A program made the translations under genes and the position numbers. From Lihuaxuella thermophila (lineage in GTDB: Bacteria; Bacillota; Bacilli; Thermoactinomycetales; Thermoactinomycetaceae), in the NCBI RefSeq assembly GCF_900110165.1, contig NZ_FOCQ01000002.1, positions 124,001-188,000 of the forward strand: 64,000 bases of DNA. The letters run 5' to 3'. This document shows, one piece after another, positions 58,497 to 64,000 of the stretch. Position 1 is the stretch's first letter. Each line of letters opens with the position of its first letter. The notes beneath the pieces were generated by a model that saw nothing but the letters and a program-made list of their open reading frames with translations, did not search any database and was not told the origin of the DNA.

Positions 58497-59876
58497 ATGG
58501 GGCAAAAAGAAATATCGCTGGCAGAATCCATTTTGCCGCTCTTGGGTGGCAGCGAAAATATCTCCTCGCTCGGCCATTGCATGACCCGGCTCAGAGTGAC
58601 GGTAAAAGACCGGTCGCTGATTCAGTTGGACGAATTGAAAGCCCTTTCAGGGGTCATGGGAGTCGTGGAAGCATCCGGTCAGTATCAAATCATCCTGGGT
58701 CCCGGAACTGTGACCCAAGTGGCTGAACACTTGGCCAAAGTGACCGGCCAACGCGCCGAGGCAGTGGAAGATCCCCAAGCAGCCACGGCTGACCTGAACC
58801 GGTCTCGGGTTAAGCTATTCCTTCGCAAACTGGCCAATATCTTCGTTCCTCTCATTCCGGCGATTGTGGCCGGCGGGATGATCATGGGGCTTACCAACGT
58901 CATCATTTTTTCTTTTGAAGAGGCCGTCAAAGGAAGTGTCATCATCCCGATCCTGCAAGCAATCAGCAAAGTGATCTTCGCTTACCTGGCTGTCTTCGTC
59001 GGAATCAACACGGCGAGGGAGTTTGGAGGAACCCCGGCTCTGGGCGGAGTTGCCGGCGGCTTGATCATCCTGCAGGATATCGAAAAAATCAACCTGTTTG
59101 GAGAAGCGTTAACCCCGGGGCGCGGCGGCCTGATCGGAGTGTTGCTGGCCGCCTGGTTTATCAGCTGGACGGAACGAAATATCAGGCGTTTTGTTCCGAA
59201 AGCGATCGACATCATCATCACTCCAACCCTGGCTGTCCTGGTCACCGGTTTTGTCACTTATCTGGCCTTGCAGCCGATTGGCGGCTGGATTTCCGATCTC
59301 ATCACCCAGGGACTCACCAGCCTTCTCAACCAGGGCGGGGCTCTCGCAGGTGCTGTACTCGCGGGAACGTTCCTGCCCCTCGTCATGACCGGACTGCATC
59401 AAGGATTGACGCCGATCCATCTGGAATTGTTGAACCAGACCCAACTCGATCCCCTGCTGCCGATCCTGGCGATGGCCGGCGCAGGCCAGGTCGGGGCGGC
59501 CATCGCCGTGTATGTAAAAACGAAAAACCGCACCTTGCGAAATGTGATTAAAGGAGGTCTCCCCGTCGGGATTCTGGGAATCGGAGAACCGCTGATTTTC
59601 GGAGTGACTCTCCCGCTCGGCCGTCCCTTTATCACAGCCTGTCTGGGAGCCGCTGTCGGAGGCGCTTTCCAGGCTGTCTTCAACATCGCCTCGGTCGCTA
59701 TCGGTGTATCCGGATTGCCGCTTGCCCTCTTGATACAACCCGGCCAGATTCTCATGTATCTGCTCGGCGTTCTCATCTCCTACGCAGCCGGATTTGTAAT
59801 CACTTATTTCTTTGGTTTTAAAGAAGAGATGGCCAAAAACTTCGCTCCGGAATCCCGGGAAGGCATTCCTGTCTGA
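58497..59876 (+). CDS. PTS permease EIIBC, glucose/sucrose superfamily (MurP-like)
   Basis: 459 residues, ATG after AGGAGGGG. The EIIB domain (1-90) has the phosphorylated Cys28 in GHCMTRLRV. The EIIC domain has about ten helices, the cytoplasmic loop GLTPIHLELLNQT and the substrate motif GIGEPLIFGVTLPL. No EIIA is fused, so it borrows one such as Crr/PtsG EIIA. Length matches the N-acetylmuramate permease MurP (YbbF) and sucrose/trehalose permeases; without a neighbouring hydrolase or etherase the sugar cannot be fixed. Monocistronic with its own terminator. Confidence 0.88.
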   Translation: MGQKEISLAESILPLLGGSENISSLGHCMTRLRVTVKDRSLIQLDELKALSGVMGVVEASGQYQIILGPGTVTQVAEHLAKVTGQRAEAVEDPQAATADLNRSRVKLFLRKLANIFVPLIPAIVAGGMIMGLTNVIIFSFEEAVKGSVIIPILQAISKVIFAYLAVFVGINTAREFGGTPALGGVAGGLIILQDIEKINLFGEALTPGRGGLIGVLLAAWFISWTERNIRRFVPKAIDIIITPTLAVLVTGFVTYLALQPIGGWISDLITQGLTSLLNQGGALAGAVLAGTFLPLVMTGLHQGLTPIHLELLNQTQLDPLLPILAMAGAGQVGAAIAVYVKTKNRTLRNVIKGGLPVGILGIGEPLIFGVTLPLGRPFITACLGAAVGGAFQAVFNIASVAIGVSGLPLALLIQPGQILMYLLGVLISYAAGFVITYFFGFKEEMAKNFAPESREGIPV

Positions 59877-59933
59877 CCGGACAACTCGGATGTTTGAAAA
59901 CCGCAATACAAGCAACTGTTGAAGATAAACAGT

Positions 59934-59974
59934 AAAAACGGCCTGCCAAGTCAACCGGCGGGCCGTTTTCTTTT
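59934..59974 (+). terminator. Terminator of the PTS gene
   Basis: AAAACGGCCTGCC pairs with GGCGGGCCGTTTT (one mismatch), tail CTTTT. Confidence 0.85.
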
Positions 59975-60005
59975 AACCAATAAGCCGTTTTCTTTTAACC
60001 AATAA
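59962..60005. repeat. Perfect 22-bp tandem duplication
   Basis: 59962-59983 and 59984-60005 are identical. The unit includes the 3' arm and tail of the PTS terminator, so the duplication adds a second T-rich tail. Confidence 0.9.
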
Positions 60006-60479
60006 CATGTAGCATTAAGAAACCACTTGATTTCGTTTTTGTGTGAGGGAAAGTGTTCTTTCATCGGAATCTAAACAGACTGGGTTGTGGATGTGGGAGC
60101 GTGATCTTTCCGAGTTAGAAATATTTTTTATGTAATAGTCGAAAATAATTAGAATCAAGAAATCCGGTCCACCATCCAACATTATATTTGTTTTAATATT
60201 AAAGCTAGGTAAATAAAGGGAAGATCATATGGATACATACCTACATGCTCCTGAAACACTTTTCGTTGGTATCATCCTGGGCGGAGGAGTGTAAATGGGG
60301 GCTTGGATATTCGTCCCTTTTGCGTTGGGTGATCAACAGGGATATGCAAAACCACCAACGTTGCGCATTCTCTTCGAGTCTCTGCTTATATCTTTTTGAC
60401 CCGGTTGATCTCAGATCATCACAATCTCTTGACATTTGAATTCTTAACAATTCTTATTCTCGGGGGTGGATACATAAAG
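60006..60479. other. AT-rich stretch upstream of the second VWA gene
   Basis: No firm gene. A 34-codon ATG ORF (60295-60399) has a good GGAGGAG five bases upstream and a hydrophobic-rich product, but no known relatives and no codon-use support. Confidence 0.4.
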
Positions 60480-61931
60480 ATGTACAACTTTCGATGGTTC
60501 AAGATCTTTTCGTGTCTGGTATTGCCGATTTTGATCGTTACCACCGCTTGCTCAAATAAATCCGGGACACAAGCAGTTGACCAAAAACCAGAAGCAAAGC
60601 CAGTCGCTACTGATGCCGAGGGAATGATTGCAGAAGGGCCAGGTAAATTTGCCGGAGCTAACTATGATAAGTCAAAGGTAAACAAAGAATTGGATCAATT
60701 CCCTGACAACATCAAAGCAGATGACGCATACAGTCGCTTAATACAGCTTCTTGCTGAGGATTATAAGCCGGTAAAACAAAAATTGGATGCTTTTGATCCA
60801 AGTGTGGCTCCTACACTGACCAATATCCCGGGGGGAATAAACGAGCCAAAACTTTCCAAGCTAAATGTGGAAATTCTTTTAGATTCAAGCGGTAGCATGA
60901 ATGGGAAGGTAAGTGGCGGCAAGAAGATGGATTTGGCTAAAAAGTCGATCCAGGATTTTGCATCCAAACTTCCTGAAGGGAGTAATGTCTCATTACGGGT
61001 ATATGGGCATAAGGGCAGTAGCAGCGAAAAAGATAAGGCGATTTCATGCTCAAGCAGTGAAGTCGTATACCCTATGGGAAAATACAACAAAACGGCATTT
61101 AATCAAGCGTTGGCTAAGTTTCAACCCAAGGGATACACACCGATCGCCTTAGCGATTCGTGGTGCCCAGAAAGATTTACAATCTTCCCGAGGCGATAAAG
61201 ATACGCAGAATATTGTTTACATAGTGAGTGATGGAATTGAAACCTGTGGCGGGAACCCAGTCGAAGAAGCAAAAAAACTACATACATCCGGAATAAAAGC
61301 AGTAGTGAATATTATCGGATTTGATGTGGACAACGCCGGGCAACAAGCGTTAAGACAGGTTGCGAAAGCTGGAGGGGGATCATATACTACTGTCAATTCA
61401 GAGACAGATCTCAAGAATTATTTAGAGCAGGAGTATATAAGATTAGCGGTTGAGTGGTGGGATTGGGGGAATCAAAATGTTGTTAAAGTCCTTGATTATG
61501 CCTTAAAAAAGCGGCAAGAACTCGATAAGATAGCCTATCCAAGTTACTGGAATCCGCCGAGTTTATTTTATTCATTATTTGACGCCGAAACAAAACATTT
61601 AGATGATGCTATGTCATATCTGGAACAAAAAGGGAAAATAGATAGTGCAGAAGCCACACTACTGAAACAAAAGATAGACGATCGAAGAAGCAAAATTGAA
61701 AAATATATCAGGGGAAGGTACGACAATATCGACAATCAGATAAAGAAAAACAGAGATGATCTTCAAAAAGCAATAGAAGAAAAATCAGACAAGAACAACA
61801 GAAATATGACCAGTAGAAACCCTACACCCCCCCAAATGCGAAGGAGTCCGCATCGAGAGATAACGGACTCCTTTTATTTACGCATTGGCATCCCATCCAT
61901 TGCATCTGATCTCCTCATTTACTTCTGCTGA
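60480..61931 (+). CDS. Von Willebrand factor A lipoprotein, copy 2 (YwmC/D-like)
   Basis: 483 residues from ATG at 60480, ten bases after GGGGGTGG. Lipobox VTTAC (Cys24), the shared block DAEGMIAEGPGKFAGANYDKSK and a VWA domain with DSSGSMNGK, a YGHKGSSSEKDKAISCSSSE segment and VSDGIETCGGNPVEEAKKLH, all matching copy 1 at 30239. The C-terminal helical region is diverged. More AT-rich than its surroundings. The last 35 codons run through a perfect terminator (61843-61871), so the authentic stop was probably lost, perhaps by an indel near the run of seven C residues at 61826-61833. Confidence 0.82.
   Translation: MYNFRWFKIFSCLVLPILIVTTACSNKSGTQAVDQKPEAKPVATDAEGMIAEGPGKFAGANYDKSKVNKELDQFPDNIKADDAYSRLIQLLAEDYKPVKQKLDAFDPSVAPTLTNIPGGINEPKLSKLNVEILLDSSGSMNGKVSGGKKMDLAKKSIQDFASKLPEGSNVSLRVYGHKGSSSEKDKAISCSSSEVVYPMGKYNKTAFNQALAKFQPKGYTPIALAIRGAQKDLQSSRGDKDTQNIVYIVSDGIETCGGNPVEEAKKLHTSGIKAVVNIIGFDVDNAGQQALRQVAKAGGGSYTTVNSETDLKNYLEQEYIRLAVEWWDWGNQNVVKVLDYALKKRQELDKIAYPSYWNPPSLFYSLFDAETKHLDDAMSYLEQKGKIDSAEATLLKQKIDDRRSKIEKYIRGRYDNIDNQIKKNRDDLQKAIEEKSDKNNRNMTSRNPTPPQMRRSPHREITDSFYLRIGIPSIASDLLIYFC
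61841..61880 (+). terminator. Terminator inside the 3' end of the second VWA gene
   Basis: GGAGTCCG (61843-61850) and CGGACTCC (61864-61871) pair perfectly around 13 bases, followed by TTTTATTTA. Confidence 0.85.
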
Positions 61932-62123
61932 TTTCGCTTGAAACCTTTCGTACCCGAAACGGGTGGAAATCGTTTTCCTCCATCCAGCCCGGGAATGCGG
62001 GCCGTTTTGCATTCCTGTCGGACATCGCTTTGTCTTCGTTTCAACCTGTCCTTGAGATCCATCTGCTGTTTGCCTTCATTTTATGCCGAGCAGAGAAATG
62101 ATTAGACCGATGGGTTGACCGGG

Positions 62124-62720
62124 TTAGCCGAGATAGTTGACCAGGTGGCTGAACCCTTTGGATGCTTTTTCCTTTGCGTCGAGATCGCCGTGTTCAGACG
62201 CTTGCTTGGGCATTTTATCCCACATGGTGTAAGGGTCTTCCAGTTGGACATGCTCCCGCTTCAGCACGGCCACTTTTTGCGGCTCTTCATAGTGGGGATG
62301 GTAAGCGCCATGCATGTCGTGGGTTTCTTTCGCCACGTAGGGGGCTTGTCCTGCATTCCGCGGCGGAAACAGCGGCTGGTCATTGAGAAGTGTATGTACC
62401 ACCGTCTCTTTCAGAATGTTTTTAATCTCTTCGCTCCGGTATCCGCTCTCCAGACTTTTGATCCATTGATAGACAGGGCCGTCTTCAGGAGTGAAGGTGA
62501 CATTCCGTTGGGTGGGCACATACTCTCCACGCCTTTGGATTTGCTCTTTCAACGTGCGAGCGTCACAGATCGATTGCAACGGGAAGTAGTTATTTCGCAG
62601 ATAGGACTGGATGCAATACTTGACCAACATCGGGAATTGGCCTTTCGGCAAAATCTCATACCAGTAACGCACCAAACGATCTTTTTTACCCAGATATACT
62701 CCCACAGTGATGGAAGACAT
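62124..62720 (-). CDS. Hypothetical protein with two possible ribbon-helix-helix units
   Basis: 198 residues from ATG at 62720 after GGAGGTG. Two segments look alike in pattern: a strand SITVGVYL followed by two helices (KKDRLVRYWYEILPK, then FPMLVKYCIQSYLRN), and strand RNVTFTPED followed by two helices (GPVYQWIKSLES, then SEEIKNILKETVVHTLL). Each resembles a strand-helix-helix unit of the ribbon-helix-helix fold. The C-terminal 75 residues are His/Pro-rich and polar. No family name can be given. Monocistronic. Confidence 0.65.
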   Translation of the reverse strand: MSSITVGVYLGKKDRLVRYWYEILPKGQFPMLVKYCIQSYLRNNYFPLQSICDARTLKEQIQRRGEYVPTQRNVTFTPEDGPVYQWIKSLESGYRSEEIKNILKETVVHTLLNDQPLFPPRNAGQAPYVAKETHDMHGAYHPHYEEPQKVAVLKREHVQLEDPYTMWDKMPKQASEHGDLDAKEKASKGFSHLVNYLG

Positions 62721-62932
62721 AAAAACACCTCCGATAGACATCGAAAAATTTTTAATTACTTGAATTAATATTAATGGTAGCAGCATCCAATCCAAAACGT
62801 CAACAGAATACTTTGTCGAATCATGTTATATATGCTCGGAAACGAAAAAAACATGCTTTTGGCATGTTGAATTCATTTGGGCGCAGATCATACACGGATT
62901 TATTTTTATACATTTTAGAAAAAAAACAGATT
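62721..62932. other. Intergenic spacer
   Basis: Nothing recognised; it carries the promoter region of the hypothetical gene at 62124-62720 and the 3' flank of the ATP-grasp gene. Confidence 0.4.
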
Positions 62933-63691
62933 CTATCTCTCACAAAGTTTCCGATGCGTTTGATAGATTCTCATAAACATGCGCCGATCCGGCAAGTAAC
63001 GGAACATTTTGAAATTCGGCTTTGTATTTACCTCAAATATCCAAATCCTCAATTGTTTATCAATCCCAGCATCAATTCCTAATTCCTTTAAACCCGAAAA
63101 ACGACTATTTAATGTTTTAGCAATTTCTTTTGAAAGGCAGTATAATTCTACAAATATCTCTTTTGCCTTTTTTTTATCTTGAGAAGTGATTCCCAGGAGT
63201 GCTTTATAAGCTTCATACGGCTGTCCGCCTTTTGAGTAGTTGGTGACAATCTTGCCCGGCGAGGCCAATTTGGCGCAAATCCCGTTGACTTCCCACTCTT
63301 GACGCGGCTTTTGCAAAAAGATCCTCAAATCGAAGGGACGCCCTTTTATTGTCGCTAAATGAATTCCTTGTTGCATGATGTACTTTTTTGTCGGATTTAA
63401 TCTTCTTTCGATCCAGCCGATGATTTGTTCCGGCGGGAGTAGGATCCTCTCGTTCAGGGAACGGCATTCCACTTTTTGGTTGCTCCGCTTTTCGATGCGG
63501 ATCGCTCCTCTCCCCCCGCCTCCCTTATCCGGTTTAATAAAGACGGAGCCGTGTTTGTCTAACATCAGGTTCAGGGTTTCGGGATGATACCAATGTGTCT
63601 CCGGCAGATAGGCGCGGATCGCTTCATTTTTTTGCAGCACCCATGTCTTTAATGTTTTGCTGGCAATCTGTTGATAAGGCCTTGCATCCAT
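62933..63691 (-). CDS. ATP-grasp protein of the YheC/YheD type
   Basis: 252 residues, ATG after GGAGGGAG. Shows the ATP-grasp pattern of spore-coat-associated YheC/YheD: FIKPDKGGGGRGAIRIEKR (nucleotide-binding loop), YIMQQGIHLA, GRPFDLRIFLQK, a GICAKLASPGKIVTNYSKGG segment and the metal-binding end IWIFEVNTKPNFKMF. It is about 150 residues shorter than YheD and lacks its N-terminal part. The ligase substrate is unknown; a sporulation role is inferred from the family. Confidence 0.87.
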   Translation of the reverse strand: MDARPYQQIASKTLKTWVLQKNEAIRAYLPETHWYHPETLNLMLDKHGSVFIKPDKGGGGRGAIRIEKRSNQKVECRSLNERILLPPEQIIGWIERRLNPTKKYIMQQGIHLATIKGRPFDLRIFLQKPRQEWEVNGICAKLASPGKIVTNYSKGGQPYEAYKALLGITSQDKKKAKEIFVELYCLSKEIAKTLNSRFSGLKELGIDAGIDKQLRIWIFEVNTKPNFKMFRYLPDRRMFMRIYQTHRKLCER

Positions 63692-63947
63692 CCCTTGCTC
63701 CCTCCTTCATCGTCTCCATATCCTATTCGCCTGACTTCCAATCAGATATAGAGGAAACCGCCCAATTTAACCCCCTATGCGCGAAGGATGAAGCTCTCCC
63801 GCCGATTGTGATAAAATGGTAATATTCCCGCGTTCCTTGTGGGTCCAAAACAATTATGGGAAAATAGTTTCGTATGCACTCTGTCTGCCATCGAAAGTTT
63901 ATGAGATTTAGTGATAGATGGAGTTCCATCTTGGGGAGGGTTATTCG

Positions 63948-64000
63948 ATGAGCGCCAAAATCCTTGTTGTAGAAGATGAGAAGCCCATTGCGGATATTAT
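63948..64000 (+). CDS. walR: Response regulator WalR (5' end only)
   Basis: ATG at 63948, seven bases after GGGGAGGG. The 17 complete codons give MSAKILVVEDEKPIADI, which matches the start of the OmpR-family regulator WalR/YycF, including the acidic pair of the receiver domain (Glu9, Asp10). WalR with WalK controls cell-wall hydrolases and is essential in Bacilli. The rest lies outside the window, so the name rests on this short but distinctive start. Confidence 0.8.
   Translation, partial: MSAKILVVEDEKPIADI

Noticed and set aside
60295-60399. 34-codon ORF with a good GGAGGAG
   Set aside because: No recognisable features beyond the start signal; kept only as a remark because single short ORFs with such signals arise by chance in AT-rich DNA.
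63723-63929. 68-codon leftward ORF between the ATP-grasp gene and walR
   Set aside because: It covers the probable walR promoter region, has no ribosome-binding site and no known motif.

Overview
The window reads as chromosome of an endospore-forming, Gram-positive member of the Bacillales. The evidence is two complete or partial gerA-type germinant receptor operons, a forespore-type class A penicillin-binding protein, the RNA polymerase delta subunit gene rpoE beside pyrG, the argS-ywiB and speB-speE-pbpG-ywhD blocks known from Bacillus, and the first codons of walR at the right edge. Moderate GC, the fused B12 enzyme IcmF and two thermolysin-type proteases would fit Thermoactinomycetaceae or a similar thermotolerant family; this placement is inference. 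I saw no rRNA, tRNA, CRISPR array, prophage or intact insertion sequence.

Layout. 1-3.7 kb: a lipoprotein, a secreted Cys-containing protein, and a DoxX/ArsR/AHSA1 unit with tandem palindromic operators. 4.1-6.4 kb: pyrG and rpoE with a CTP-type attenuator between them. 6.6-16.3 kb: a leftward fatty-acid and branched-acid catabolism operon (mmgA, mmgB, mmgC, acdA, meaB, tetR, icmF). 16.5-21.2 kb: an LD-carboxypeptidase, a fabH with two FapR-like boxes, and the membrane Fe-S protein FadF with a FadR-like box; FadF probably takes electrons from the acyl-CoA dehydrogenases through ETF. 21.6-27.4 kb: an M4 protease, a frameshifted methyltransferase, a membrane serine hydrolase and a nucleotidyltransferase. 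27.5-31.6 kb: two small genes, an XRE-TPR regulator followed by three tandem micro-ORFs, and a von Willebrand A lipoprotein. 31.9-33.0 kb: a PhoU-like DUF47 protein and arsenate reductase. 33.1-36.1 kb: an ACT-PAS sigma-54 activator and methionine gamma-lyase with a matching -24/-12 promoter and an upstream inverted repeat. 36.3-43.6 kb: a second M4 protease and a germinant receptor operon whose B-C part was duplicated, with the second B gene gutted. 44.0-45.5 kb: an actin-like ParM / ribbon-helix-helix / winged-helix cassette. 45.7-49.0 kb: a RocR-type activator and a cell-wall-binding-repeat protein. 49.1-58.2 kb: argS, ywiB, speB, speE, pbpG, ywhD and a histidine kinase with a degenerate GGDEF domain. 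58.5-64.0 kb: a PTS permease, a second von Willebrand A lipoprotein, an unknown protein, a YheC/D-type ATP-grasp protein and walR.

The strongest candidate for an undescribed system is at 28345-29956. An XRE-TPR regulator of the NprR/PlcR/Rap type (interrupted by one in-frame stop) is followed directly by three ribosome-binding-site-equipped ORFs of 16, 15 and 19 residues. They share a Phe near the N-terminus and the ending Pro-Ser/Thr-Asp, and a strong terminator closes the unit. They look like a tandem set of leaderless signalling peptides for the regulator. This is inference and needs comparative and experimental testing.
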